64,000 nt of DNA, from the NCBI GenBank assembly GCA_913058295.1, contig CAJXRD010000004.1, positions 1 through 64,000 of the forward strand. Direction: 5' to 3'. Of the stretch, positions 8,620 through 17,573 are shown in pieces. Source of the stretch: an uncultured Flavobacteriales bacterium. GTDB taxonomy: Bacteria; Bacteroidota; Bacteroidia; Flavobacteriales; Flavobacteriaceae. A model generated the notes under the pieces. The model had not been told where the DNA came from, did not search any database, and was given only the letters and a program-made list of their open reading frames with translations. The first letter of the stretch is position 1, and every line of letters begins with the position of its first letter. The translations under genes and the position numbers were made by a program.

Positions 8620-9432
8620 TTATAATGTTTTTATCAATTCGGTAAATAAAGTAATCATATGGGGTTCTGCTTTACCAGCAATAGCAATAATTTCTTCAAT
8701 ATTTACTGGCTTCAGATTATCTGGGTCGCATTCATCTGTTAAAACTGACACGGCAGCAACCCGTAAATTTAAATGATTGGCTACTATTACTTCAGGAACG
8801 GTACTCATCCCTACAGCATCTGCACCTATAATATCTAAATAACGATACTCTGCTCTAGTTTCAAGATGTGGCCCCATTACACTAACATAAACCCCTTTTT
8901 GAAGTTTTATATTTTGTTTTGCAGCTATTTCTTCCATTTTAATATTCATTTCTAAATCATAAGGAGCACTCATATCTACAAAACGTTCTCCCATTTCTTC
9001 CACACCTTTAAAAGCCAATGGAGAACCTCCTAATAAGTTAATATGGTCATCAATTAGCATAATCTCCCCTTTTTTATAGCTTTTATTGATTGCTCCAGAA
9101 GCGTTGCTAACCAGTAATTTTGAAATGCCTAATTGCCGCATCACCCGAATTGGGAAGGTAACATCATAATGAGAATAGCCTTCATATAAATGAAATCGCC
9201 CCTGCATCACAACCACTTTTTTACCCGCTAATGTTCCATAGATAAGTTTTCCTTTATGAAACTCTACGGTTGCTGTTGGGAAGTTTGGAATGTGATTATA
9301 ACTAACACTTTCTACTATATCAATTTCGTCTACTAGTTTTCCTAATCCTGTACCGAGTACAATACCAATTTCGGGGTTTTCAAATCCTTTATTTTTTAAG
9401 TATTCAACGGATTCTTGAATGTATTTTGTCAT
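8620..9432 (-). CDS. Purine nucleoside phosphorylase, trimeric type, with Asp at the base-recognition site
   Basis: 270 residues, full length for the trimeric PNP/MTAP family. Visible sites are the phosphate loop GTGLG (27-31), GRFHLYEGY with H81, VMGPHLETRAEYR with E191 (human PNP E201), and GADAVGMSTVPEV. At the position of human Asn243 (in SLITNK) this protein has Asp233 (SVLTDEC), as in the adenine-using MTAP enzymes (ATDYDC). It could therefore phosphorolyse 6-aminopurine nucleosides. In an arsenosugar cluster, a fitting substrate would be the dimethylarsinoyl-adenosine made by ArsS, releasing adenine and an arsenic-bearing ribose-1-phosphate. That role is inferred. A housekeeping purine-salvage role is the alternative. 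Confidence 0.85.
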   Translation of the reverse strand: MTKYIQESVEYLKNKGFENPEIGIVLGTGLGKLVDEIDIVESVSYNHIPNFPTATVEFHKGKLIYGTLAGKKVVVMQGRFHLYEGYSHYDVTFPIRVMRQLGISKLLVSNASGAINKSYKKGEIMLIDDHINLLGGSPLAFKGVEEMGERFVDMSAPYDLEMNIKMEEIAAKQNIKLQKGVYVSVMGPHLETRAEYRYLDIIGADAVGMSTVPEVIVANHLNLRVAAVSVLTDECDPDNLKPVNIEEIIAIAGKAEPHMITLFTELIKTL

Positions 9433-9441
9433 AATTTTAAT

Positions 9442-10044
9442 CTATTTTAAAAATTGTTGAAAAACTTTTTCTCCTCTAATATCCTCAAAAACATCAATAT
9501 CATTTCTAAGAGCTAAAAGTTGATAAGTCTCGTTTTTCAGGTCACTTAATGTTTCTTTAAGAACAGAATCAGATCCCCATTTTTTATGTTTAAATAAGGC
9601 AGGGTTCATCCTATTCATTCCTATTAAATAATAACCTCCATCCTCTGCAGGACCAAGAACAAAGTTATGGTTTTTTAAAGCGTTAAAAGCTGCTTCTAAA
9701 TCAATTTCAGAAATGTCATATAGATCACTCCCAATGAGTATAATGTTTTTAAAACCATTTTTAAATCCTTTTTGAATAGCATATTCCATTCGCTCCCCTA
9801 AGTCTTTCCCAGATTGCTGTTTTTTACGATAAATAGTTTTATCCCAAATATCATTATCTCTAACTTTTACAGAATAATGTACTTGCTTTTCAACTTTTAA
9901 ATTTTTTGTTATGGAAAGAGTATGCTGTAGTAAAAATTTATAAATATTTAAGGCAGCTTCATTTCCAATTGTTGCGGAAAGCCTTGTCTTTACCTTTCCT
10001 AATTCTGGATTCCTTGTAAAGATAATAAGGAGGTTATTATTCAT
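9442..10044 (-). CDS. TIGR04282-type arsenosugar-biosynthesis transferase (DUF2064, nucleotidyltransferase-like)
   Basis: About 200 residues of the DUF2064 family, annotated in arsenosugar loci as a glycosyltransferase. Motifs are IFTRNPELGKVKTRLS near the N-terminus, LIGSDLYDI mid-protein and LGPAEDGGYYLIGM. The KTRL box resembles the triphosphate-binding box of CofC/MobA-like nucleotidyltransferases, so it may activate a sugar-1-phosphate rather than transfer a sugar. The start at 10044 (MNNNLLIIF) is preferred over 10059: it brings the protein straight into the first beta strand and overlaps the rhodanese stop by only 8 bases. It lies just upstream of the phosphorylase gene. Confidence 0.75.
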   Translation of the reverse strand: MNNNLLIIFTRNPELGKVKTRLSATIGNEAALNIYKFLLQHTLSITKNLKVEKQVHYSVKVRDNDIWDKTIYRKKQQSGKDLGERMEYAIQKGFKNGFKNIILIGSDLYDISEIDLEAAFNALKNHNFVLGPAEDGGYYLIGMNRMNPALFKHKKWGSDSVLKETLSDLKNETYQLLALRNDIDVFEDIRGEKVFQQFLK

Positions 10045-10540
10045 AAACTGCAGTTCCATTTTTCAGCCATTTACTCCATTCTTTAGAGAATACGTGAACG
10101 TTTTCGGTTTCATTTCCAGATGGATCAACAACCGTATAATTTTTATTTTTCCATTCTAATATTCCTCCGTAGAGGTTATTTACATTAGAGTACCCAGCTT
10201 TTATTAGCTTATCAGCAATCACTTCAGATCGAATTCCTAGGGTGCAATAAACTACAATTAGACTGTCTTTGCTTTTAATTATATCTGAAATTCCTTCTAT
10301 TGAAAAATGATCATAGCCAACAAAAGCAGCCGACGAAATATGGCTTACATTAAATTCTTTTTGCTCTCTACTGTCAAGAATAACTGTTTTTCCTTGTTCC
10401 TGAAACATTCTCAATTCGGTTGCTGAAATATATGGAACCTTGTTTTTATTATGCTTTTTTAGAGTTTGGTCTAGACTTTCTTGAGAATAAGCAGAGAGCC
10501 CAATTAATGACAATAGCAGATATAAAATTTTATGTTTCAT
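10037..10540 (-). CDS. Exported rhodanese-like protein
   Basis: 167 residues with a signal peptide (MKHKILYLLLSLIGLSAYSQ) and one rhodanese domain. The conserved DSREQKEF and the active-site loop YCTLGIRSE with Cys99 are present, so it could bind sulfane sulfur. It should act in the periplasm or envelope. It sits 30 bases after arsS and overlaps the next gene, so it belongs to the cluster transcript. A link to thio-arsenicals is imaginable but unsupported by the sequence. The C-terminal 40 residues go beyond the core domain. Confidence 0.8.
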   Translation of the reverse strand: MKHKILYLLLSLIGLSAYSQESLDQTLKKHNKNKVPYISATELRMFQEQGKTVILDSREQKEFNVSHISSAAFVGYDHFSIEGISDIIKSKDSLIVVYCTLGIRSEVIADKLIKAGYSNVNNLYGGILEWKNKNYTVVDPSGNETENVHVFSKEWSKWLKNGTAVYE

Positions 10541-10570
10541 AGAATGGGATTCCTTCCTTCAAAGACATTT

Positions 10571-11626
10571 TTAAGCAACTGTACCTTGACAACTACTTCC
10601 TGCACCCGCAGTACATCCATAGCAATGTTGGGATATTATGATATTTCGATTTTGTAATAATTCTTCATTATATTCTGAAATATGCTGGACTTTACTAGAA
10701 ACTTTTAGTTTTAGCATCTGATTGAAATCACAATCGTAAAGAAAACCGTCCCAGCTTACTGAAATGGTATTGGTACACATTACTTTTTCTACAGCTACAG
10801 GATTATAGGCTTCTACTAAATTATACATATAATCTTCGTAATTATCGGAAGCTATTAAATAATCTAAAAACCTTGAAACAGGAAGATTGGTAATAGCAAA
10901 TAGACTATGAAATTGGATCCCGAAGTCTTCTAATAAAGCCTTTTTAAAATCACGTTCCATACTCACTTGGTCTCCTGGTAAAAATGCACCGCTAGGATTA
11001 TAAACCAAGTCTAGTTTTAGGGAACTTCCAGGCATTCCATAGCCAATAGCATTTAGTTCTTGTAATGCTTTTATGGATTTGTCGAAAACCCCATCTCCTC
11101 TTTGTTTATCTGTTTTTCCTCGTGTCCAATGCGGCATAGAACTGATGACATGGACCTTATTGTTTTTGAAAAATTGAGGTAAATCGTAATATTTTTTATT
11201 TGCTCTAATAATGGTCAAATTACTACGAACAATAAAATCTTCTATTCCCGCTTTAGAAGCTTGTTCTACAAACCATCTAAAATTAGGATTCATTTCTGGT
11301 GCTCCACCGGTAAGATCTAATGTAGTAGCATTTGTTTTTTTTATGACCTCTAAGCATTGTTCCATAGTATCTCGAGTCATAATCTCTTTTCTATCTGGAC
11401 CAGCATCTACATGACAATGTTCACATACTTGATTGCACATATAGCCCAAATTAATTTGAAGAACCTCCAGGTTTTTAGGTCGTAATGGAAATTGACCTGT
11501 TTCTTCTATTTTATTTGCAAAAGTAGGAAGCTCTTTATCCCCAAAAATCCCATTAGATAATATCTCTAATTGTCTTTGAGCATTTGCCAATTCTTTATTT
11601 TGTTTTTTAAGAGACTGTGTGGACAT
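10571..11626 (-). CDS. arsS: Arsenosugar biosynthesis radical SAM protein
   Basis: 351 residues. The radical-SAM cluster motif CNQVCEHC uses C64, C68 and C71; LDLTGGAPEMNP is the SAM-contact GGAPE-type motif. The C-terminal half is a DUF3641 domain with further cysteines (VMCTN, YDCDFN, HCYGCTAGAGSSC), probably binding a second cluster or arsenic. Published work on cyanobacterial ArsS shows that this family joins a dimethylarsenic group to the 5'-deoxyadenosyl group of SAM. It is the second gene of the cluster, 70 bases after the AhpD-like gene. Confidence 0.9.
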   Translation of the reverse strand: MSTQSLKKQNKELANAQRQLEILSNGIFGDKELPTFANKIEETGQFPLRPKNLEVLQINLGYMCNQVCEHCHVDAGPDRKEIMTRDTMEQCLEVIKKTNATTLDLTGGAPEMNPNFRWFVEQASKAGIEDFIVRSNLTIIRANKKYYDLPQFFKNNKVHVISSMPHWTRGKTDKQRGDGVFDKSIKALQELNAIGYGMPGSSLKLDLVYNPSGAFLPGDQVSMERDFKKALLEDFGIQFHSLFAITNLPVSRFLDYLIASDNYEDYMYNLVEAYNPVAVEKVMCTNTISVSWDGFLYDCDFNQMLKLKVSSKVQHISEYNEELLQNRNIIISQHCYGCTAGAGSSCQGTVA

Positions 11627-11696
11627 ACCTATGTAATGATTGCTTAATTTTTAATATAATAGTATAAATTATTATGTCGAAGAATAAGTGAAATTC

Positions 11697-12035
11697 TTAC
11701 ATGCTTAATTTATCATATTTATTCATCATCTGTACTCCATGAACTAAGGTCGCTCCGCTTTCAATTGCGGCACCAACATGCACAGCTTCCATCATTTCTT
11801 CTTTGGTGATTCCTTTTTGCAAACCGTCTTTGGTATAAGAGTCAATACAGTATGGACATTTAACAACATGGGAAACTGCTAATGCAATAAGTGATTTTTC
11901 ACGTACTGTAAGCGCTCCTTCTTCAAACACCTTACCATAATAATCAAAAAACTTTGTTCCTAATTCCTCACTCCATTCTGTGATTTTTCCAAATTTCCGA
12001 AGATCTTTTGGATCGTAATAAGTATCGTTTGCCAT
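11697..12035 (-). CDS. AhpD/carboxymuconolactone-decarboxylase-like protein, arsenosugar-associated
   Basis: 112 residues of the AhpD-like family. The redox motif is H56-xxx-C60-xx-C63 (SHVVKCPYCID), the usual alkylhydroperoxidase CxxC with its upstream His. A subgroup of this size is a regular companion of arsS, annotated as a peroxidase-like protein. It may supply or protect thiols for the arsenic chemistry, or relieve peroxide stress; neither is proven. It is the first gene of the minus-strand cluster, divergent from the antiporter gene. Confidence 0.85.
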   Translation of the reverse strand: MANDTYYDPKDLRKFGKITEWSEELGTKFFDYYGKVFEEGALTVREKSLIALAVSHVVKCPYCIDSYTKDGLQKGITKEEMMEAVHVGAAIESGATLVHGVQMMNKYDKLSM

Positions 12036-12175
12036 CCTTTTAGAATAAAATAATTAATATCTATTTGAAGTCGAAAGAAACAGAATTCCTTACCCAAAAG
12101 CTAAATTTTAAATATAAAATTGTTATAAATGTTTCGTTTATTAAACTTTATATTAGCATTCCAAGAAAATTTACA

Positions 12176-13411
12176 ATGGATTACTTTTTAATTATTACGG
12201 AACTTGTTGTTTTAGCAGCAGTATTCGGATATATCAATGTTAGATTTATAAAATTGCCAACAACTATAGGTTTAATGGTGATTACCATACTTTTTACCCT
12301 AGGAGTATTTGTGTTAAGCTATTTTGATGCAACGCTTTTAAATGCTGAAAAATATATTATTAATCATATCGATTTTAAAACGGTATTATTAGACATAATG
12401 CTTAGTTTCTTGCTTTTTGCTGGAGCATTGCATACCAATTTCGAACAGTTGAAAATTCAACGATGGCCTGTATTGGTTTTCGCTACTTTAGGAACATTGG
12501 TGTCTACTTTTTTAGTAGGAATAGGAATGTATTATGGAGTGCAATTGGTAGGTTTTAATATTGAATTTATTTATTGCTTGCTCTTTGGAGCATTAATTTC
12601 ACCAACAGACCCGATAGCAGTTTTAGGAATTCTGAAAAAAGCAAATGTTCCTAAAAAATTAGAATCTAAGATTGTAGGAGAATCTCTTTTTAATGATGGT
12701 GTTGGGGTAGTGGTGTTTTTAACCATTTTTAATATTGCTAGAAAAGGAAATGGACATGTAGAACCGATAGAGATTTTAGAATTATTTGGAGTTGAAGTCC
12801 TTGGTGGAATTGCTTTTGGATTGTTATTGGGATGGGTGACTTACAGGTTGATGAAATCAATTGACGATTACGATATTGAAGTCATTATTACTTTAGCAGC
12901 AGTTATGGCTGGTACAGCAATAGCACATAAAATTCATGTTTCTGCTCCCTTGGCAATGGTAACTGCTGGTTTAATGGTAGGGAATGATACCATAAGAAAT
13001 AGTGCGATGTCTAAAATTACCGAAAACTATGTAGATAAATTTTGGGAACTGATAGACATCCTTTTGAATACCATATTATTTGTCTTAATCGGGATGGAAA
13101 TATTGGTTTTACAATTTGAAACTGGATATTTATTAGCAGGATTAATTGCTGTTCCAATTGTTTTAATTTGTAGATACCTTTCCTTAATTGTACCTGTAAA
13201 GTTATTTGAAAAGAAATTAGATTTCGTGCCAAAAACAGGACTTATTATGACTTGGGGTGGATTAAGAGGAGGAATCTCTATTGCCTTAGCATTAGGATTA
13301 ACAAATGAAATGTATCGGGAATTCTTCTTGGTAATAACCTATGTTGTAGTGGTTTTTTCCATTATTGTGCAAGGATTAACTATTGGTAAATTAGTTAAAA
13401 AACTGCAATAG
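12176..13411 (+). CDS. CPA1-family Na+/H+ antiporter (NhaP-like)
   Basis: 411 residues, about 12 membrane helices. The family signature is clear: [12 protein letters not shown] in the middle and [15 protein letters not shown] with the ion-binding Asp; [15 protein letters not shown] lies near the end. It would exchange Na+ or K+ for protons at the inner membrane. The open frame reaches a TTG at 12065, but the extra 37 residues look random, and the ATG at 12176 begins directly with a membrane helix ([15 protein letters not shown]). It is followed four bases later by the pseudouridine synthase gene, so the two may share a transcript. Confidence 0.85.
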   Translation: MDYFLIITELVVLAAVFGYINVRFIKLPTTIGLMVITILFTLGVFVLSYFDATLLNAEKYIINHIDFKTVLLDIMLSFLLFAGALHTNFEQLKIQRWPVLVFATLGTLVSTFLVGIGMYYGVQLVGFNIEFIYCLLFGALISPTDPIAVLGILKKANVPKKLESKIVGESLFNDGVGVVVFLTIFNIARKGNGHVEPIEILELFGVEVLGGIAFGLLLGWVTYRLMKSIDDYDIEVIITLAAVMAGTAIAHKIHVSAPLAMVTAGLMVGNDTIRNSAMSKITENYVDKFWELIDILLNTILFVLIGMEILVLQFETGYLLAGLIAVPIVLICRYLSLIVPVKLFEKKLDFVPKTGLIMTWGGLRGGISIALALGLTNEMYREFFLVITYVVVVFSIIVQGLTIGKLVKKLQ

Positions 13412-13415
13412 TATT

Positions 13416-13997
13416 TTGTCTGAACAAACTCCACATCATCACTTTATACTTCATAAGCCCCATGGCTATTTAAGTCAGTTTATTTATGAAGGGAAAAGAA
13501 AAAAAAGAAAAAAATTATTAGGAGAACTATACGATTTTCCAATAGGAACTATGGCTATTGGTAGACTTGATGAAGACTCCGAAGGTTTACTGTTTTTAAC
13601 TACCGATGGGAAAGTAAGCCAAGAGATTCGTAGTAATAAAGTGGAAAAAGAATATTATGTCCAAGTGGATGGAATTATTACAGAAAGCGCCATAGAACAA
13701 TTGCAAAAAGGGGTTGAAATTGGTTTTGATGGAACAAAATATCTTACCAAACCTTGTAAAGCTTCCTTAATTGAAGAACCAAAATCTTTTCCTTTGGCAG
13801 ATCGGCATATAAGAGACGAACGTCATGGTCCTAAAAGTTGGGTTTCAATTACTGTAAAAGAAGGGAAGTTTAGACAGGTTAGAAAAATGACAGCAGCAGT
13901 AGGTTTCCCAACCTTGCGATTAGTTAGAGTAAGAATTGGAAAAACATTTTTAGAAAATCCAACCGGAAGTGTTATTGAGGTCAATGAGTTTTTATAA
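13416..13997 (+). CDS. 23S rRNA pseudouridine synthase, RluE/RsuA type
   Basis: 193 residues, a short RsuA-family enzyme without an S4 domain, as in RluE. The catalytic box is IGRLDEDSEGLLFLTTDG with Asp in GRLD (about residue 51); EKEYYVQVDG and EGKFRQVRKMTAAVG are the other family motifs. It isomerises one uridine in 23S rRNA. No in-frame ATG exists near the beginning, so TTG at 13416 is taken as the start. Its 3' end overlaps the convergent AraC-type regulator by six bases. Confidence 0.85.
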   Translation: MSEQTPHHHFILHKPHGYLSQFIYEGKRKKRKKLLGELYDFPIGTMAIGRLDEDSEGLLFLTTDGKVSQEIRSNKVEKEYYVQVDGIITESAIEQLQKGVEIGFDGTKYLTKPCKASLIEEPKSFPLADRHIRDERHGPKSWVSITVKEGKFRQVRKMTAAVGFPTLRLVRVRIGKTFLENPTGSVIEVNEFL

Positions 13998-14840
13998 ACT
14001 CATCATATATTGTTTAGGTGTAGTGCCGTATTTCTTTTTAAAAGCACTTATAAAATGACTTGCCGTACTATAGCCTATTTGATTGCTAATCTCAGTGATA
14101 TTATGTTTTTTTGAAACCAATAGTTTTCGGGCAAACTCCAATTTATAATCCAATAAAAAATTGAAAACAGTATCGCCATAAATATGCTTAAAACCTTCCT
14201 TTAATTTTGAAACCGATAAGGATATTTCATTTGCAATTTCATTTAAAGTAGGAGGTTCCGCCATATTGTTAATCACAATTTGTTTTGCTTTTTTTATCTT
14301 CTCCACATTGTCTTCATCATCTAAAAAAGGGCATCCTTGGGCATCTTCTTCATTTTTATTAAAATACAAACTCAACAATTCATAAACCTTTCCTTTTAAA
14401 TACAAATCGTGTAAAGAGCTGTTAATTTGTCCCTTAAAGATCTGATTTAATATTAAAACTTCAGAAGGTGCAAGTTCTTTGTCTAAGTAGTATTTTTTGT
14501 CTTTGTTCTCATCATTCAGAAAATGGATTAATCCAGCAATTTTTGAAAAGAAAGAATGAAAAACCTTAATAGATACTATTAAAATTAAATGTTTCCCTTT
14601 GGGTTGAATTGTCAAATTAATGGGAAGTTTTTGCTTGGGGTTATAAAGTAAAATTGATTTGGTTTCCTTAATATTTAAGGAATAGTGTTCATTAAAAAAT
14701 AAACTAGAATCACAATTAACACAAAAATGCAATTGTATAAAAGTTGTTTCCACTTCTTTTAAAAAAGTGAATTTTTCTTCCGAAGTGTTATTAACAGTAA
14801 TTGCTTTAAACCCTTCTTGGATAACTATCTCTTCAGTCAT
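13992..14840 (-). CDS. AraC-family transcriptional regulator
   Basis: 282 residues. The C-terminal 95 residues form a double helix-turn-helix: LNEIANEISLSVSKLKEGFKHIYG is the first helix pair and ITEISNQIGYSTASHFISAFKKKYGTTPKQY the second. The N-terminal part is a poorly conserved sensing domain of the PchR-like kind, with no recognised ligand site. It faces the 297-base gap before the M61 peptidase gene on the other strand and may control it. The inducer is unknown. Confidence 0.85.
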   Translation of the reverse strand: MTEEIVIQEGFKAITVNNTSEEKFTFLKEVETTFIQLHFCVNCDSSLFFNEHYSLNIKETKSILLYNPKQKLPINLTIQPKGKHLILIVSIKVFHSFFSKIAGLIHFLNDENKDKKYYLDKELAPSEVLILNQIFKGQINSSLHDLYLKGKVYELLSLYFNKNEEDAQGCPFLDDEDNVEKIKKAKQIVINNMAEPPTLNEIANEISLSVSKLKEGFKHIYGDTVFNFLLDYKLEFARKLLVSKKHNITEISNQIGYSTASHFISAFKKKYGTTPKQYMMSL

Positions 14841-15137
14841 TTTTTTAACGTTATATTTTTTAATTGCCTCTTTTAATTTATAAAAAATAAATTTTTAGAC
14901 TACTTCAAAAGTATTAATAATACTAATGTGAACAAAATAAATAAAATTTAAAATTTGCCCTTCAAAAAAAATTTTCAGCGATATTTTACCATAAAGAATC
15001 TGTATTTAATTAATGCTAATATACTTTAAACCATGACTTAGGTTTTATAAACAATTCTTTTTTAACGAATTATTAAGGAAAATTTCAGTAACACAATCGG
15101 ATATTGCGAGTCTAAATAAGAATAAAATTATTTTTAA
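14841..15137. other. Divergent intergenic region between AraC regulator and M61 peptidase
   Basis: This 297-base, very AT-rich gap has no ORF or RNA gene that I can support. It should hold the promoters and probably the AraC-type binding sites for both neighbours. I could not pick out a confident direct repeat or a perfect TAnnTTTG box. Confidence 0.5.
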
Positions 15138-17045
15138 ATGAAAACAAAAACTACTACTTTTTTAACTGCTTTGTTCATTGGAGGAACTATTCTAGCACAG
15201 TCAAATAGCGATATTCAGACTAGTCCAAAAATTGATGCAGTGGATACAGAAATTGGAACCATAGCTACTACTATGGATCTTACAAATGTTATAGAAGATA
15301 AAGTGCCTATTACTGTAAACCCTGAAAGGTTCAAACAAGATACGGTAACTTATAGATTGCCTAAAGTGATTCCTGGAACTTATGCGGTGAGTGATTTTGG
15401 AAACTTCGTTGAAGATTTTAAAGCTTATAATTATGAAGGGGAAGAAATAGGGTTTACAAAAACAGATGAAAATACTTGGATAATCCCTAATGCTACAGAG
15501 CTAGATAAGATTACCTATTTAATAAACGACACCTTTGATGTGGAAAACACAGAGGGAATTGCAACACCTTTTTCACCTTCAGGAACCAATATAGACGAAG
15601 ATAATTTTGTTTTAAATTTACCTGGTTTTATTGGCTATTTTGAGTCTTTAGAGCATTATCAGTACAAATTAGACATCACAGCACCAACTTCTTTAAAGAG
15701 ATCTTCAGCACTACAGTTAGTAGGTGAAGAGATGAGTAAAGACAGTCTAAGTGTAACTCATAATTATTATGCGCCAAGATATTTTGATATTACAGACAAC
15801 CCAATGATGTACGGGGATTTTGAGGTGGAAGAATTTCAAGTAGGCGATATTAAAGTAGTGTTAAGTGTGTATTCGCCTAATAAAGTGCATTCTGCATTAG
15901 ATTTAAAAGAAACGGTTTATGAGATGATGAAAGCTCAAAAAACGTATTTAGGAGATATTAACTCCACTTCCCGTTACGATATATTTTTATATCTATCTGA
16001 AATGGATGAAACTTCTCCAACTGGTTTTGGAGCCTTAGAGCACCATACTTCAACAATAGTTGTACTTCCAGAAACGATGCCTATAGAAGCATTAGCATCT
16101 AGTATGATTGATGTGGTTTCTCATGAGTTTTTTCATATTGTAACGCCATTAAGTATTCATTCTGAAGATGTACATTATTTTAATTATTACGAACCTACCT
16201 TCTCTAAGCATTTATGGATGTATGAAGGGGTAACCGAATATTTTGCAACCTTATTTCAAGTAGATCAAGGATTGGTTTCTGAAGAGGAGTTTTACACTAC
16301 TATTATGGGGAAAATTCAAACTGCTTCAGGATTGGATGACACTATGAGTTTTACAGAAATGAGTGAAAATGTTTTAGCAAGTCCTTATGCTGAAAATTAT
16401 TATAATGTGTATCAAAAAGGAGCTTTAATAGGAATGTGTATTGACATTATAATGCGAGAAGAAAGTAATGGAACTCGAGGGATTTTATCATTAATGAAAG
16501 AGTTGTCTCTTAAGTTTGGAAAGGATATGCCATTTAAAGACGATATGCTTTTTGAAGAAATTGTGGAAATGACTTATGCCTCTATTGGAGAGTTTTTTGA
16601 AACTCATGTTATAGGAACAACGCCTATTGACTATTCCTTATATTTTGAAAAGGCTGGATTAGAAATAACAGTAAATAAAGTAGAAACAAATTATATTCAA
16701 AATAATGGAGTTTTAATATTTGCTCCTTCTGAAGAAGGTACTATAAATTTCACAGAATTAGTGAAAGATAATAGCTTTTGGAATGATCAAGGAGTTTTAC
16801 CAAATGATGTAGTAACTGAAATTAATGGAACTGTTGTAAGTATGCAAAATGCGCAACAAATATTCACTGAGGTTTATATGTGGGTACCTGGTGCAGAAGT
16901 TGAAGTGAAGTTACTAAGAGGGGAAGAAGAAGTTATTATTAAAACTACTTTAACTCAATCTTATACTAATGGAAAAAGTCTTAAAGTAAAAGAAGGTGCT
17001 AGTGATGCGCAAAATGAATTGCGTAACGCTTGGTTGAAAGGATAG
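15138..17045 (+). CDS. M61-family peptidase with PDZ domain, exported
   Basis: 635 residues with a signal peptide ending near ILAQ. The zinc site is SHEFFH (H329, E330, H333), and the third ligand is probably E363 in MYEGVTEYF. A C-terminal PDZ-like domain follows (LPNDVVTEINGTVVSM, about residues 550-600). M61 enzymes are glycyl-type aminopeptidases. The N-terminal half is the usual beta-rich M61 domain. It ends at a bidirectional terminator shared with the OsmC gene. The AraC gene upstream may regulate it. Confidence 0.85.
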   Translation: MKTKTTTFLTALFIGGTILAQSNSDIQTSPKIDAVDTEIGTIATTMDLTNVIEDKVPITVNPERFKQDTVTYRLPKVIPGTYAVSDFGNFVEDFKAYNYEGEEIGFTKTDENTWIIPNATELDKITYLINDTFDVENTEGIATPFSPSGTNIDEDNFVLNLPGFIGYFESLEHYQYKLDITAPTSLKRSSALQLVGEEMSKDSLSVTHNYYAPRYFDITDNPMMYGDFEVEEFQVGDIKVVLSVYSPNKVHSALDLKETVYEMMKAQKTYLGDINSTSRYDIFLYLSEMDETSPTGFGALEHHTSTIVVLPETMPIEALASSMIDVVSHEFFHIVTPLSIHSEDVHYFNYYEPTFSKHLWMYEGVTEYFATLFQVDQGLVSEEEFYTTIMGKIQTASGLDDTMSFTEMSENVLASPYAENYYNVYQKGALIGMCIDIIMREESNGTRGILSLMKELSLKFGKDMPFKDDMLFEEIVEMTYASIGEFFETHVIGTTPIDYSLYFEKAGLEITVNKVETNYIQNNGVLIFAPSEEGTINFTELVKDNSFWNDQGVLPNDVVTEINGTVVSMQNAQQIFTEVYMWVPGAEVEVKLLRGEEEVIIKTTLTQSYTNGKSLKVKEGASDAQNELRNAWLKG

Positions 17046-17070
17046 TTTTCTAAATATTTTAAAAGAATAA

Positions 17071-17100
17071 AAAAAGCCTAACATATTCGTTAGGCTTTTT
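17071..17100. terminator. Bidirectional rho-independent terminator
   Basis: A perfect 12-base inverted repeat (17071-17082 with 17089-17100) with a six-base loop and T-runs on both strands, placed between the convergent M61 peptidase and OsmC genes. Confidence 0.9.
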
Positions 17101-17127
17101 TGTTTTAGAAAAACATTCTTTTGAGAA

Positions 17128-17550
17128 TTATAGACTTTCTTCTATATATTCTATAGTATATTTTATGGGGCTATTTCTCTCTAACATGGCACTAACACCA
17201 CAATATTTATTTTTCGAAAGGTCTATAGCTTTTTTTACTTTTTCTTTATCCAATTGAGTCCCAAAAATTTTATAGTTTATTCTAATTTCTGAATAAACTT
17301 GAGGATGTTCCTCTGTTAAATCGGCATCGAGATCCATTTCAAAATTGGTAAAAGGAACCCGCATTTTTCTTAATAGAGAAACAACATCTATCCCAGTACA
17401 TCCAGCTAAGGAAGCTAATAATAATTTCTTTGGACTGGCGCCAGAATCATCACCCATAGGTTCTGTAGCATCCGTTCTTACGGTATGATTTCCAATTTGA
17501 CTATCGAAAGCCATATTGTCTTTCCAGATTGTTTTTACTTGATGTATCAT
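17128..17550 (-). CDS. OsmC-family peroxiredoxin-like protein
   Basis: 140 residues of the OsmC/YhfA type. The two redox cysteines are C51 (LAGCTGIDV) and C117 (KYCGVSAML), the usual pair that reduces organic hydroperoxides using a lipoyl or other thiol donor. It is cytoplasmic, with no signal peptide. It is the last gene of the long minus-strand run that ends at the shared terminator, 23 bases after the tautomerase-like gene. Confidence 0.85.
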   Translation of the reverse strand: MIHQVKTIWKDNMAFDSQIGNHTVRTDATEPMGDDSGASPKKLLLASLAGCTGIDVVSLLRKMRVPFTNFEMDLDADLTEEHPQVYSEIRINYKIFGTQLDKEKVKKAIDLSKNKYCGVSAMLERNSPIKYTIEYIEESL

Positions 17551-17573
17551 ATTTGTTTTTTTAATTTAATTTT

